A DNA stretch of 64,000 nt from assembly GCF_007747655.1 (NCBI RefSeq), contig NZ_CP036274.1, forward strand, positions 2,170,001 to 2,234,000, given 5' to 3'. Origin of the DNA: Anatilimnocola aggregata. GTDB lineage: Bacteria > Planctomycetota > Planctomycetia > Pirellulales > Pirellulaceae. Shown piece after piece: positions 1 through 9,350 of this stretch. Numbering within the stretch: position 1 is the first letter of the stretch; the number at the start of each line of letters is the position of its first letter. The notes beneath the pieces are model-generated. The model was not told the origin of the DNA and did no database searches. It saw only the letters and a program-made list of their open reading frames with translations. The position numbers were made by a program, and so were the translations under genes.

Positions 1-3000
1 TTGATCGACGCCGGTACAGGCAACGTGGATCTGCTCACCAATGCGGGTACTGTCCGCAACATTACTGATGCGTCGAACGATGCAGCCACAGACGTTATTG
101 GTTCAACCGTCACTCTCACCGTGACAGGTGCCACCAGCACCATTGGTACATCAACTTCGGATCGCTTGGAAATTGATGCCATAACACTGAACGTGACCAC
201 AGCGGGTGGTGGCGCATTCCTCAGCGATACGGCTGGCGGCGTAGAACTGAATACGGTGGCGGTCGGCAGCTTGGCTCTTCAATCGGCCGCAGCAATCACC
301 GATAGCACGAATGCCAGCATCGCAGTGACGAACAATGCTTCGCTCACGGGTACGACCATCACGCTGGGCGAACAGGGTACGGATGCCGTGAACTTTGGCT
401 CGCTGACATTTAACAGTGCTGGTGCAGTGAATATCTCGGAAGACAGCAGCACGCTGCTCCTGGGAGCAAGCACGGCCGATAGCCTGGTCCTCAACTCGAC
501 CGCTGGTATTACCGACGATGCTGCCGCCAGTGTGACCGTGACGAACAATGCCTCGTTCGATGCGACAGCAATCACGCTGGGTGAACTCGGCTCCGACTTG
601 ATGAATTTTGGTTCGCTCACATTCACGAGTGGCGGTGCGGTGAATATCTCGGAAGACAGCAGCACGCTGCTCCTGGGTACGAGTACCGCTGCAAACCTGG
701 TCCTCAACTCGACCGCTGGCATTACCGACGATGCTGCTGCCAGTGTGACCGTGACGAACAATGCCTCGTTCAATGCGACTGCAATCACGCTGGGTGAACT
801 CGGCTCCGATACTGTCCACTTTGGTTCGCTGACGTTCACAAGTGGCGGTGCGGTAAATATCTCGGAAGACAGCAGCACACTACTCCTGGGTACAAGCACG
901 GCCGAAAGTCTGGTCCTAAACTCGACTGCGGGAATCACTGATGATGTTGCTGCCAACTTGACGGTGACGAATAACGCCTCGTTCGATGCCACCGAAATCA
1001 CTCTTGGCGACGCGGTGGGAAATACGGTGAACTTCGGTTCGCTGACGTTCACGAGCTTGGGGGCGGTGATTATTTCGGAGGATAGTGCGACGGAGTTGAC
1101 GGGAACCAGCACGGCGTTGAGCCTGGTGCTGACATCGACGGCGGGAATTACGAATGATGCGACGGCCAGCCTGGTGGTGACGAACAACGCCACGTTGAAT
1201 GCCACGAGTATCGCGCTCGGGAATGTCGGGGCACTCGATACGGTGAACTTCGGTTCGCTCACATTCACGGCCACGGCCGGCGGCGTGACGATCGAAGAGA
1301 ACTCAGAGCTCGAACTGCTCGGCGCGAGCAGTGCAACCGGCACGATTGTCCTCACCAGCCTCGATACGCTGGCTGCGAATGAGAACATCACCATTCCAGC
1401 CATGGCTTCGCTGGAATCCACTACGGCAAGTGTGACGTTGAATGCGGGTGATGGCCTCACGTTGAATGGTGGCTCGTTCATTAGTGGTTTCTCGGGCGTG
1501 GCGCTCAATGTCGATAACATCGGCGGGTTGGGAGCGGGAGCCGGATCGGCCAGCACGCTGGCGGGTACGATCCAGACGACTGACGGTAATATCACGATTT
1601 CCAGTGGTGCGGGTGGCGATACCTTCACCCAGACCGGCAGCCTGGTAGCTGGCGGCATGGGCGACATCACGATCAGCTTGGGAGCCGGCACGGATCAATA
1701 CAACGCGGCGACCACGGCGACAGCGGTGTTGACGGCACTCGGCAATACGATCACGATCAATGGTGGGAATGGCAACGATACGATCCTGCTGGGGGACCAG
1801 TTCTTTGCGGCCACGATCAGCGCTGCGAGCACGATTCTCAACGGCAACGACGGGACGAACAATCCCGACGGCAGCGACACCTTCAAGGTGCGGGCCAGTA
1901 CGACCACGCCGTTCACCATCGACGGCGACGATCCGACCGAACCGACTCTGCCCGGCGATACGCTGTTCGTCGATCTGACGGGCGTGTCGGGTCCGGTCAA
2001 CGAATCGCATGGCGACCCGAACACGACCATCTCGTTTCCCAATCCACCCAATTCGCAGCTTGACATCACCTATCGGGAGATCGAGACTCGGCAGACCACC
2101 GGCTTGGGCTCGCCGCTGGTGAACCACATCTTTGACCTGCTCAACTACCCGCTAGTCTCCGATGGCGTATTCGACGTCCAACTCACCAGCGATTCGAATT
2201 TGAAAGTGACGCTGAACGGGGCGAGCGTCTACAACGGCGACGACGCCACGGTGAACAGCCTGACCTTCGCGGGGAACGCGGGGAACGACGCCGTTCGCAT
2301 TCACGCTCTGGCGGGCACGGGCGAACTCCCCAGCGAAGGTGGTCTCGTCGACTTCGGTTTGGACGGCGTGAACACGCTACCGGGTGTCACACCCACCGGC
2401 ATCTCCTCGATGGATGCCACGCGCAAGGCGGTCAGCGGAGCCTTCGCCGCCAACGCCCGCACGCCGGTCAGTCTCAGCAACAATCGGGCGGGCGTGTACT
2501 TCGATGGCCGCGGCGGCACGAACTCGATCGTGCTGGATGTGACCACTGCCCGCGACGTGGCCTACCTGTCTGACAGCCAGGCCGGTTTCGGCGCGAACCA
2601 GGGAGACCTGAGCGTGCAGGCAGCGGGCGGTACGCTGCGGGGCTTCGCGGCCTCGTTCGCCAACGTCAATAGCGTGCATCTGCGCGAGCAGACGGCCGTC
2701 GGCAGCAAGCTGCTGATCGATGCCAGCAGCACGTCGGCCACGACGACAATCAGCGTGGTCGACATCCTCGATCCGGTGACGACGTCGCAGTACGACGCGC
2801 TCAATCCGGTCAACAACTCGCTGGTCGTTAACCCGAACGTCACCTTCACTGGCGCTTCGCAACTGGTCGGCAACGGTGGCGTGGCCGCGACTCGCTTCGC
2901 GAACTTCGCCGACGTGACGATCCGCAGTGGTGGCTACACCGGCGCGTCCGTGGGCGAAACGCTGGACCTCATCAGCCTCGACCCCCTGGGCCTGACCACG

Positions 3001-5055
3001 CTGGCTCTCGACGCCGGTAGCGCGCTGGGGACTGGTGCGGGGCCGGGTGCCGACAGCGGGGCCGCCGATACCATCCAACTGCGAAGCCTCCCCAGCGGCG
3101 TCACGGCCACGCTGACGGGCGGCCTGGGGAGCGACACCTTCCGCCTGCACGGCGAAACGACGATCGTCGTCGATAATGGTCTCCCCACCGACTACACCAA
3201 CGTCTCCGGCAGCGATGGTCTGGACTCCAACGACACGGTCGACAACATCGCCGGCCCGGTGGTGGTCGACGGAGAAGACGCCAACCTAGCGAACAACAAC
3301 GATCAGTTGTTCATCATCGACAGTGGCGACATGACGGCCGACCCGAACGTGCTGATTGCTGCAGCCGGCGGGATGAATGCGGATTATACGGTGACGGGAA
3401 TCAACGCCAGCGGAGTCACGTTCCGCAACATCGACAGCTTCGATTACACGGGAACGCAAGGTGGGGACACGATCGACGGCCGGTTCACCCCGACCAGCGT
3501 GCCGCACGACCTGAACACGGTGGCCCTGCGTGGCTCTGGCGGTGCCGATCAGTTCCTCCTCTTCACATCGAATCAGTGGGGTGGTATCGACCCGACGACG
3601 GGCCTACCGTTCACCCGCGTAGCCAGCGGCGTAGGAACGATCAGTCTGTACGGCAACGATGGTGAAGATATCTTCGGCGAAACTCCGGCCCCGGTCATCG
3701 GGAACACGGGAGCCATGCACGTGGGCCTAGCCGTCCCCGCCACGACGCGGCTGATTCGTCCGACCACGGCCGCGACTGCGGGGGGAAGCACCATCTTCAT
3801 CGACGGTGGCGATCCGGTACCGGCGCTCAATCAGGCCGGTGATTCCTTGGTCGGCGATGTGCTGAACCTGGATGTCACGGACGTGCCGAAGAACACGGCG
3901 ATGATCGTGGGAGCCGGTTCGTCGGGGAACGTCCTCAGCGCCAACACGGCCCCCTTCAGTTGGGTCAGCATCGAAGACCTCAACCTGGTCGACAACGGCA
4001 AGTTGACAGGCGTGCAGATCGGCGACGTGTTCGGTCGCGGGACCACGGGGAACGACCTGATGCAGATCTCGGCCAATGCCACGGCCGCGCTGCCGCATCA
4101 GGTGCGGGTGCGCATCGGCGGCGCGATCATGAACTACAACGTGCCGGGCAAGGCCGTGCTGTACGGCGGCAATGGTGTCGACACGATGTCGCAGACCACG
4201 GCCTCGATTCCGGCTGTGTTCTACGGCGAAGCAGGCAACGATTCGCTGGCGGGGGGCTCGAACAACGACTGGCTGGTGGGTGGCGACGGGAACGACCAGA
4301 TCACAGGTGGCGAAGGCCAGAACGTGATCTGGGGGGATAACGCGCCGACGAATCCGAGCGACCCGACCCCGCAAGACTTCCAGGGCCCGAACGACGGTAA
4401 CGACACGATCAGTTCGGGCAACGGAGCCGACGTGATCTATGCCGGTGGTGGCCACGACGTGGTGAACTCCGGTGGGGGCAACGACTACATCCATGCCGGG
4501 GCGGGCAACGACAGCGTCGATGCTGGGGCCGGAGACGACCGGGTGTATGGCTACAGCGGCAACGATACGCTGCAAGGCAACAGCGGCAACGACCTGCTGT
4601 CGGGCGGCGACGGTAACGATTGGCTGCTGGGTCACTCGGGGAACAACGTGCTAATCGGTGGCACGGGGAGCGACACGCTCTCGGGTGGGGATGGCAACGA
4701 CCTGCTGATCACCGGTGGGCTGGGTGGTGAAGAGAACAGCACCTGGACTTCAGCTCCCAACACGATGACCTATGCGGCGAACACCTACAGCGACCCAATG
4801 GATAACGACGCAGCCCTGCTCGCACTCCTGACGGCCTGGCAGGGGAACTCCAACGCCGCTGCACCACCGCCCGAAGTGCTTGCCCTGCTCCCCATCCTGA
4901 CCGACAACTCGGACGACGACGCTTGGGGCGGCAACGGCAGCGACCTCTTCAGCTGGGACGCCGCCGACATGGCCGACGAATCCCTCACCGCCCCCGGCCC
5001 CAACGACTTCAACAACCCCGCCACAGGACCAGACGTCCGACTGATCAATCCGTAA
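1..5055 (+). CDS. Giant secreted repeat protein with C-terminal RTX calcium-binding repeats (5' truncated by window)
   Basis: The reading frame is open from the first base and ends with TAA at 5053-5055, so only the last ~1684 residues are seen and the true start lies outside. Residues ~90-445 are tandem 71-residue units with Thr/Ser/Asn-rich beta-strand character (motifs NFGSLTF, NISEDSS, ITDDAAASVTVTNNASF), resembling stacked beta-helix adhesin repeats. Residues ~1411-1570 carry many GGxGxD-type nonapeptides (GGDGND, GAGNDSVDAG, GNSGNDLL), the hallmark of RTX repeats that fold on binding Ca2+ after secretion. No catalytic domain was recognised. A surface or extracellular structural/adhesin role is inferred. 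A hairpin lies ~170 bp downstream. Confidence 0.85.
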   Translation: MIDAGTGNVDLLTNAGTVRNITDASNDAATDVIGSTVTLTVTGATSTIGTSTSDRLEIDAITLNVTTAGGGAFLSDTAGGVELNTVAVGSLALQSAAAITDSTNASIAVTNNASLTGTTITLGEQGTDAVNFGSLTFNSAGAVNISEDSSTLLLGASTADSLVLNSTAGITDDAAASVTVTNNASFDATAITLGELGSDLMNFGSLTFTSGGAVNISEDSSTLLLGTSTAANLVLNSTAGITDDAAASVTVTNNASFNATAITLGELGSDTVHFGSLTFTSGGAVNISEDSSTLLLGTSTAESLVLNSTAGITDDVAANLTVTNNASFDATEITLGDAVGNTVNFGSLTFTSLGAVIISEDSATELTGTSTALSLVLTSTAGITNDATASLVVTNNATLNATSIALGNVGALDTVNFGSLTFTATAGGVTIEENSELELLGASSATGTIVLTSLDTLAANENITIPAMASLESTTASVTLNAGDGLTLNGGSFISGFSGVALNVDNIGGLGAGAGSASTLAGTIQTTDGNITISSGAGGDTFTQTGSLVAGGMGDITISLGAGTDQYNAATTATAVLTALGNTITINGGNGNDTILLGDQFFAATISAASTILNGNDGTNNPDGSDTFKVRASTTTPFTIDGDDPTEPTLPGDTLFVDLTGVSGPVNESHGDPNTTISFPNPPNSQLDITYREIETRQTTGLGSPLVNHIFDLLNYPLVSDGVFDVQLTSDSNLKVTLNGASVYNGDDATVNSLTFAGNAGNDAVRIHALAGTGELPSEGGLVDFGLDGVNTLPGVTPTGISSMDATRKAVSGAFAANARTPVSLSNNRAGVYFDGRGGTNSIVLDVTTARDVAYLSDSQAGFGANQGDLSVQAAGGTLRGFAASFANVNSVHLREQTAVGSKLLIDASSTSATTTISVVDILDPVTTSQYDALNPVNNSLVVNPNVTFTGASQLVGNGGVAATRFANFADVTIRSGGYTGASVGETLDLISLDPLGLTTLALDAGSALGTGAGPGADSGAADTIQLRSLPSGVTATLTGGLGSDTFRLHGETTIVVDNGLPTDYTNVSGSDGLDSNDTVDNIAGPVVVDGEDANLANNNDQLFIIDSGDMTADPNVLIAAAGGMNADYTVTGINASGVTFRNIDSFDYTGTQGGDTIDGRFTPTSVPHDLNTVALRGSGGADQFLLFTSNQWGGIDPTTGLPFTRVASGVGTISLYGNDGEDIFGETPAPVIGNTGAMHVGLAVPATTRLIRPTTAATAGGSTIFIDGGDPVPALNQAGDSLVGDVLNLDVTDVPKNTAMIVGAGSSGNVLSANTAPFSWVSIEDLNLVDNGKLTGVQIGDVFGRGTTGNDLMQISANATAALPHQVRVRIGGAIMNYNVPGKAVLYGGNGVDTMSQTTASIPAVFYGEAGNDSLAGGSNNDWLVGGDGNDQITGGEGQNVIWGDNAPTNPSDPTPQDFQGPNDGNDTISSGNGADVIYAGGGHDVVNSGGGNDYIHAGAGNDSVDAGAGDDRVYGYSGNDTLQGNSGNDLLSGGDGNDWLLGHSGNNVLIGGTGSDTLSGGDGNDLLITGGLGGEENSTWTSAPNTMTYAANTYSDPMDNDAALLALLTAWQGNSNAAAPPPEVLALLPILTDNSDDDAWGGNGSDLFSWDAADMADESLTAPGPNDFNNPATGPDVRLINP
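271..1335 (+). repeat. Five tandem 213-bp (71-codon) coding repeats
   Basis: Equivalent codons recur at 271, 484, 697, 910 and 1123, an exact 213-bp period. The next unit is three codons longer (equivalent position ~1345). Units 2-4 share long nearly identical DNA stretches such as AATATCTCGGAAGACAGC, while the outer units are more diverged. This suggests recent unequal crossing-over or gene conversion at the centre of the array. Confidence 0.9.
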
Positions 5056-5225
5056 AGAAGCCAAACGCGAGACCGAAGCCTGAGTAAGAGCCAACATCTG
5101 TCTCGGCAGCCGCGATTGCGCTGTTTTCAAGATGAGCGCAGGCCGATTTGTGCCAAAGCGATTTGTAATTGGCTACCGAGAAGGGCTTTCAGGCAGCTTT
5201 CATGCTAAATATTTGATTTCGCCTA

Positions 5226-5248
5226 AGGTTGATCCGTTGGATCAACCT
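5226..5248. terminator. Hairpin downstream of the RTX gene
   Basis: AGGTTGATCC and GGATCAACCT form a perfect 10-bp stem with a 3-nt loop. It lies ~170 bp after the stop codon of the giant repeat gene. There is no T-tract, so a termination or mRNA-stabilising role is only inferred. Confidence 0.45.
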
Positions 5249-5292
5249 AAACCGCAGTATCATCTGGCGCTCGGCCTTCATGTAACTTGGTG

Positions 5293-5317
5293 GGCGAGCT
5301 CTTTCTGAGAGCTCGCC
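5293..5317. repeat. Second perfect hairpin in the same intergenic region
   Basis: GGCGAGCTCT and AGAGCTCGCC form a perfect 10-bp stem around a 5-nt loop. No gene can be assigned to 5056-5938 on either strand. The region holds this hairpin, the one at 5226, the tRNA remnant at 5707 and the inverted repeats at 5736-5876. Confidence 0.6.
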
Positions 5318-5706
5318 GTCGATTACGAGCTGCGGCTAGTGAAAATGCGATCGGGAAACCACGATTACAGGCTTGCCAATATTGGCACTCCCTAGTGAAT
5401 GGTGGGCCGGACCCCTTTGATAGCCCGTCGCTCGGTGATGTCGGACAAATTGTCTTGTGGGACTGCGAACTTGCACATGGCCAACGGTGATCGGCAGTCC
5501 TTTGCCATGGTGCGCGTGGTTTACGCCGCTCGCGATTCCTAACCAAAACCTTGTGAAAGATCTTGTGTAAGAATCAGCCAAAAATTGGTGAAAACGAATG
5601 ATTGTCGATTAGATTGCAGTGAATTGCGTGAACGGACTAAATCGTTACCATCAAAGGACTAAAGCGACAAGTTGTTGGTGGTCAATGACTTGCAAAAACA
5701 CCCTAC

Positions 5707-5727
5707 TTCGAATCCTGTCCTCTCCGC
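5707..5727 (+). other. tRNA-Ser 3'-end remnant, probable integration (att) site
   Basis: The 21 bases begin TTCGAATCC and end CTCTCCGC, matching the T-loop, the 3' side of the T-stem and the 3' acceptor strand of a bacterial serine tRNA whose 5' acceptor strand would be GGAGAGG. Bases just upstream do not pair to complete the T-stem and no tRNA body is present, so this is a fragment and not a gene. A tyrosine recombinase lies ~210 bp away. Such integrases commonly recombine at tRNA 3' ends and leave a short copy at the far end. The intact tRNA would lie outside the window. Confidence 0.6.
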
Positions 5728-5735
5728 TTGTCTCG

Positions 5736-5786
5736 AAAACGCTCGCCGTAAGCCGCTTTGCAAAAGGCACTTACGGCGAGCGTTTT
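5736..5786. repeat. 17-bp perfect inverted repeat next to the att-like site
   Basis: AAAACGCTCGCCGTAAG at 5736-5752 is exactly complementary to 5770-5786, separated by 17 nt that contain TTTGCAAA. It starts 9 bp after the tRNA-Ser remnant. It may be part of the recombination site or a bidirectional terminator, since each arm ends in a short A/T run. Confidence 0.75.
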
Positions 5787-5791
5787 GTCTT

Positions 5792-5876
5792 TGTCCCAGT
5801 CACTGGGACAAGAACTGGGACAAAATCAAGTCCAGCTCCGAAGGTTTGATACCTGCTGGCACCTTAATTTGTCCCA
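5792..5876. promoter_or_regulatory. Cluster of TGTCCCA/TGGGACA motifs
   Basis: The heptamer occurs at 5792-5798 (forward), 5804-5810 (inverted), 5816-5822 (inverted) and 5870-5876 (forward). The first two form a 9-bp perfect palindrome around one central base. The cluster lies between the att-like site and the end of the integrase gene, where arm-type integrase or excisionase sites are often found. The function is inferred. Confidence 0.4.
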
Positions 5877-5938
5877 CTCGTCCGGGATCTCTCTCCTTTC
5901 ATCGCTCAGGTTGTTACCAACGCCGGGGTTACCTAAAA

Positions 5939-7150
5939 CTAACTTCCGGTCCGACCTTCGGCCCGGTCCAAAAACCGAATTTGGCTCATCTTCCGCTGGG
6001 CATCCTCACCGCGCAGATGGCGGTAGTGCTCCACCATCTTCGAGTCCGCGTGCCCCAGCCATTCTTTGATTTCCCCTTCCGACGCCCCGCCTAGGAAACA
6101 CTGGCTACAGAAATAATGGCGGAAGCTGTGAAGCCTGCCATGCTCAAAGCCAATTTCGCCTTGCGGTGTCGGGAACTTGGTTTGCAATGGTTCGATGACG
6201 TGCTTGATGAACTGCTCCAGCACGTTGCGAGCGAGCACCCGGCCACCGAGCGCAGCATGAAAGACGAAGCCATCGGGCTTTCGTGTCAGGCCAACCAAAA
6301 GGGTGCGAAGCTCGGGGTGAATCGGAATCGTTCTCGAACGCCGCCCCTTAGTCGTGCGCGCCGAGCCCGCTTGACGCTTGAATCGACTGGACCGTTCGTC
6401 CGCGACGCGGATCATTCCCTTTTCAAAGTTCACATCGCTCCAACGCAGCCCGGCGAGCTCGCTGATCCGCATCCCGGTAAATGCGAGGCCCATCAGCAGA
6501 TCTGCCAACCAGACGAGCTTGCGATCATCGCGACAGTGACTGACCAGCGCGGTCACCTCGTGCGCGCTATAGCAGTACGTATCCGTGCCTTGAGGCTTCT
6601 TGAGCGGCAGGATCAGCTTGGCCGAGGCCGGCAACAACTTGTGGCTGATCAGCCAGGTGTTGATCGACTTGAGGAGCGTTAGCTCGAGATAAACCGTGCG
6701 ATCCGCACACTTCTGAGCCAGACGTTTGCCGTACGCCCGTAGCGCCGCCTCATCGAATTCCGCCCAAGTTTCAATGCCGTGCTTCCGGCAATCTTCAACA
6801 TGCTTATCACGCACTGCGCCGTAGCGCTTGATCGTTTCCGGCGTAGCCCCGCCCATGACGTGATTGCTGTCGATCTCGTCGAGGTATTGGCACCAGCCGT
6901 CAGCAATCGACGGCGCGGAACACATTTCTAACGCAGCAGCCGAGATGAGTCCGTGTTCAACAGCCTTTTGTTGATCTAGGTGCTTCAAGCGAGTAAGAGC
7001 TTCATCCCGGTCGCGAGTTCCTAGGGAGTGCTTTCCGAGATGATGCTTGTTGGTCCGTCCATCGGCGTAGTAAACGCCATCACGACGGAAAAACCGCCAG
7101 GTGAAGTGCTTTGCAGAAATCGACGCAGACTGTTTTTTCGATTTGGCCAT
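5939..7150 (-). CDS. Tyrosine recombinase / site-specific integrase
   Basis: The 403-residue protein has the phage-integrase catalytic layout: arginine box TGMRISELAGLRW (R228), the HSFRHYF segment, WLGHAD, and the nucleophile Tyr376 in VEHYRHL. The N-terminal half would hold the SAM-like core-binding domain and an arm-binding region. Length is usual for element-encoded integrases. It would cut and rejoin DNA at att sites, here probably the tRNA-Ser 3' end at 5707. The start is ATG at 7148-7150. A small HTH protein lies just upstream and probably shares the transcript. All catalytic residues seem intact, so it could be active. Confidence 0.93.
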   Translation of the reverse strand: MAKSKKQSASISAKHFTWRFFRRDGVYYADGRTNKHHLGKHSLGTRDRDEALTRLKHLDQQKAVEHGLISAAALEMCSAPSIADGWCQYLDEIDSNHVMGGATPETIKRYGAVRDKHVEDCRKHGIETWAEFDEAALRAYGKRLAQKCADRTVYLELTLLKSINTWLISHKLLPASAKLILPLKKPQGTDTYCYSAHEVTALVSHCRDDRKLVWLADLLMGLAFTGMRISELAGLRWSDVNFEKGMIRVADERSSRFKRQAGSARTTKGRRSRTIPIHPELRTLLVGLTRKPDGFVFHAALGGRVLARNVLEQFIKHVIEPLQTKFPTPQGEIGFEHGRLHSFRHYFCSQCFLGGASEGEIKEWLGHADSKMVEHYRHLRGEDAQRKMSQIRFLDRAEGRTGS

Positions 7151-7155
7151 ATGCT

Positions 7156-7446
7156 TTATCCGCGTTTAGGAGCTTGCGTCCACTTCGGCCGCGGACCAGA
7201 TAAGCGTACGCAGTCGTCGCCACTGGCAACGGCGGGAGCGCTTGGTCGGTCCAGTGTGCGAGTGGCCATCAGCTCGATGGCATTGAGGGGGAAGAGAAGT
7301 TTGCCCCCTTTGCCAGCTGGCTGAACAAAGGGGATTTTGCCGGCCTTGATCAGCCGATGGATCGTCGACGGCGACAGCCGCGAGATCGCGCTAAACTCTT
7401 GCAGAGTGAGGTGTTGCGGTGTCGCTGGCGTTGAGCCGCTGGACAT
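7156..7446 (-). CDS. Small excisionase-like helix-turn-helix protein
   Basis: The 96-residue protein starts at the ATG at 7446. An in-frame extension to 7521 exists but lacks family-like sequence. The core (LTLQEFSAISRLSPSTIHRLIKAG) is a winged-helix DNA-binding motif of the MerR/AlpA/Xis type (excisionase family), in which the protein bends att DNA or controls the integrase gene. It ends 5 bp before the integrase start, suggesting co-transcription. Role as recombination directionality factor is inferred from this position. Confidence 0.75.
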   Translation of the reverse strand: MSSGSTPATPQHLTLQEFSAISRLSPSTIHRLIKAGKIPFVQPAGKGGKLLFPLNAIELMATRTLDRPSAPAVASGDDCVRLSGPRPKWTQAPKRG

Positions 7447-7564
7447 GATGAATGCGCCTGCGCACTTGGAGCGAGTGTGATGTCCCCGACACACCGGGAA
7501 CCCACTTCTTCCGCTTACCAAATAGCGTGGGCGCTAATTTTTGGCGCTCGTTGCAGAAAACGAG

Positions 7565-8815
7565 CTACAGAGATTCATCGCGGCGCGACCGGAGTGCTGC
7601 GACCAACGCATGGACGTCCTCGATTGATTGACCGCCATCAGAAAACAGCTCGCTGCAGATCTGCTCATCTGAATAGCCGCGTTCTAGGAGCGTCTGAATG
7701 TCGAGTTGCAATTCAATGACGGACAGGTCTGATCCGGTAATGCCGACGCCCGCCAAGAACTGCTCGTCGTCAGGTTCGCGACGACCTGGCAGCAACACGC
7801 TCTCCGTAGCCGGCCGCAAATTGCGGCTTCGCCACGGTCGCCGCATCGCGAGGCGTGAGAGTTGGTCCGCAGTCGCTAATTTGAGACCTCCGAACAGGCG
7901 TATCCAAAGCTCTGGTCGATACTCGTGCCCCGTCAGATATCGAAACGCGGAACGATAACGATTGGCAATCGTGTTAATGGAGCCCGCCTTCAGATGAGCT
8001 GCAATTTCCTGCAGCTTCATTTCGCGGTCCCCATGATACTCGCCGTTGTGCCAGCCTTCTCTCAGATCCCAGACCTCCAGATACTCTTTCAGTTTGTCGT
8101 CGCGCCGTCTGGTCTCGGTGATGCTGCGCTCATCCTTCCACTGCCGCACCAGGGTCTCGATCGCTTCGGTGATCGCTCGCTGGGGTGACTGAAGATTGAT
8201 GCTGACGATGGGTGCCTCGGGAAATGAATTCCATGCGTCGCCCGGCAATTGCGACAATCGCTCGTGAATCGCCCACATCTGTTCGGAATCCATCGCGTCA
8301 AACTCGGCAGATTCGTTCAGCAAACGGCCAAATTGAGATCTTTGAGTCTTGGGTAATGCAGCGAGCAACATGTGGGCCAGCGTCCGCAACATCGCTGGGG
8401 CAACCGCCCCCTCTACCCAACCGCCAGGAATCGAGCCGTATCCGAGCGCTGTGATTTCATCGTGTGGATCTGGAAGCGGCGCGTTCGGCGCAACATTGAT
8501 TGCGTTCAAAACGATCGAGGCAGCCTGCTGACAGAATCTCTCTGCTTCGTCAGGACTTGGCGATTCTCGAAATGCGCGCGCGGCTCTCCAGCACAGTAGG
8601 TAGTACGGATGGCGACGCGTGAATTCCCAGCGGTATTCGACGGGAAGTTCTAGAAAAGCATCAACGGAACGGAAAAGCAAATGGCTAATGGAGTGGGCAT
8701 CATCCGCTGGTTCCGCAGCCTCAAGGTTCATCGCAAACTCCATTTTCATCGACCGACAATTTCGGCCTTCGCAGGTCGCGTGTGCTAAAACTTCACTACT
8801 CTGTATCCACTTCAT
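7565..8815 (-). CDS. Hypothetical 416-aa cargo protein of the integrated element
   Basis: No family was recognised. The protein is soluble-looking, with no signal peptide or membrane segment. Residues ~255-300 (EIAAHLKAGSINTIANRYRS) resemble a helix-turn-helix, so DNA binding is possible. The C-terminus is acidic and helical. The predicted start at 8815 has no clear ribosome site; an internal Met ~23 codons in (KMEFAM) is an alternative. It follows the integrase and excisionase-like genes on the same strand, ~120 bp upstream of the latter, so it is probably element cargo. Nothing supports a catalytic function. Confidence 0.6.
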   Translation of the reverse strand: MKWIQSSEVLAHATCEGRNCRSMKMEFAMNLEAAEPADDAHSISHLLFRSVDAFLELPVEYRWEFTRRHPYYLLCWRAARAFRESPSPDEAERFCQQAASIVLNAINVAPNAPLPDPHDEITALGYGSIPGGWVEGAVAPAMLRTLAHMLLAALPKTQRSQFGRLLNESAEFDAMDSEQMWAIHERLSQLPGDAWNSFPEAPIVSINLQSPQRAITEAIETLVRQWKDERSITETRRRDDKLKEYLEVWDLREGWHNGEYHGDREMKLQEIAAHLKAGSINTIANRYRSAFRYLTGHEYRPELWIRLFGGLKLATADQLSRLAMRRPWRSRNLRPATESVLLPGRREPDDEQFLAGVGITGSDLSVIELQLDIQTLLERGYSDEQICSELFSDGGQSIEDVHALVAALRSRRDESL

Positions 8816-9002
8816 TATGACACGATTTGGAGAAAAATTCAGGCGCTGGCCTGCGCTGGCGGAGTCTCAACGTGCCGCACCATGCAAGGCAATAGCTATA
8901 TTCTCCTCATCTTATTATGACGCGTTTTTGCCAATAATTAAGCTACTCGGAGGCCTTTGGTGGAGGTGATCTCGATACCACCGGCGGCGAACTCCAGGGA
9001 GC

Positions 9003-9350
9003 ATGATCGATGCGATTTGGAATGCGTTCTGGGCGGGCGGCATCTCGAATCCGCTCGAAGTCATCGAGCAGATCACGTACCTGCTCTTCATGCGGCGGCT
9101 CGATGATCTGCACACGCTCGACGAGAACAAGGCCACGCGGCTGAAGAAGCCGATGGAGCGGCGGGTGTTTCCGGAAGGGAAGGACAGCCGGCGTTGTCCC
9201 TGCGACGACCTGCGCTGGTCGCGGTTCAAGCATAAGTCGCCGAGCGTGATGTATACCACCGTCGGCGAGCACGGCTTTCCGTTTCACCGCACGCTTGGGG
9301 GTTATAACTCGACGTATGCCCACCACATGAAAGACGCCCGCTTCCCATCC
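9003..9350 (+). pseudogene. N-terminal fragment of type I restriction methylase subunit HsdM
   Basis: The first ~115 codons read as the helical HsdM N-terminal domain (WNAFWAGGISNPLEVIEQIT, LLFMRRLDD, FPEGKD, DLRWSRFKH, HHMKDARF). After ~9350 the family sequence stops; the frame runs on without similarity to 9410. The methyltransferase domain with its SAM and NPPF motifs is absent, as are HsdS and HsdR. This is a remnant of a type I restriction-modification locus, probably cut by deletion or element insertion. Confidence 0.85.

Noticed and set aside
279-1691. Long open frame on the minus strand opposite the RTX gene (470 codons)
   Set aside because: It is a shadow of the repetitive plus-strand gene; the translation is low-complexity with repeated hydrophobic strings and has no ribosome site or family features.
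3727-4635. 302-codon minus-strand frame opposite the RTX repeats
   Set aside because: It mirrors the GGxGxD repeats on the other strand, giving Val/His/Arg-rich repeats; no independent support.
5700-5730. Complete tRNA-Ser gene
   Set aside because: Only the 3' strand of the T-arm and acceptor is present; the D-arm, anticodon and 5' acceptor strand are absent upstream.
6116-6682. 188-codon plus-strand frame opposite the integrase
   Set aside because: It lies wholly inside the well-supported integrase gene on the other strand and has no family similarity.
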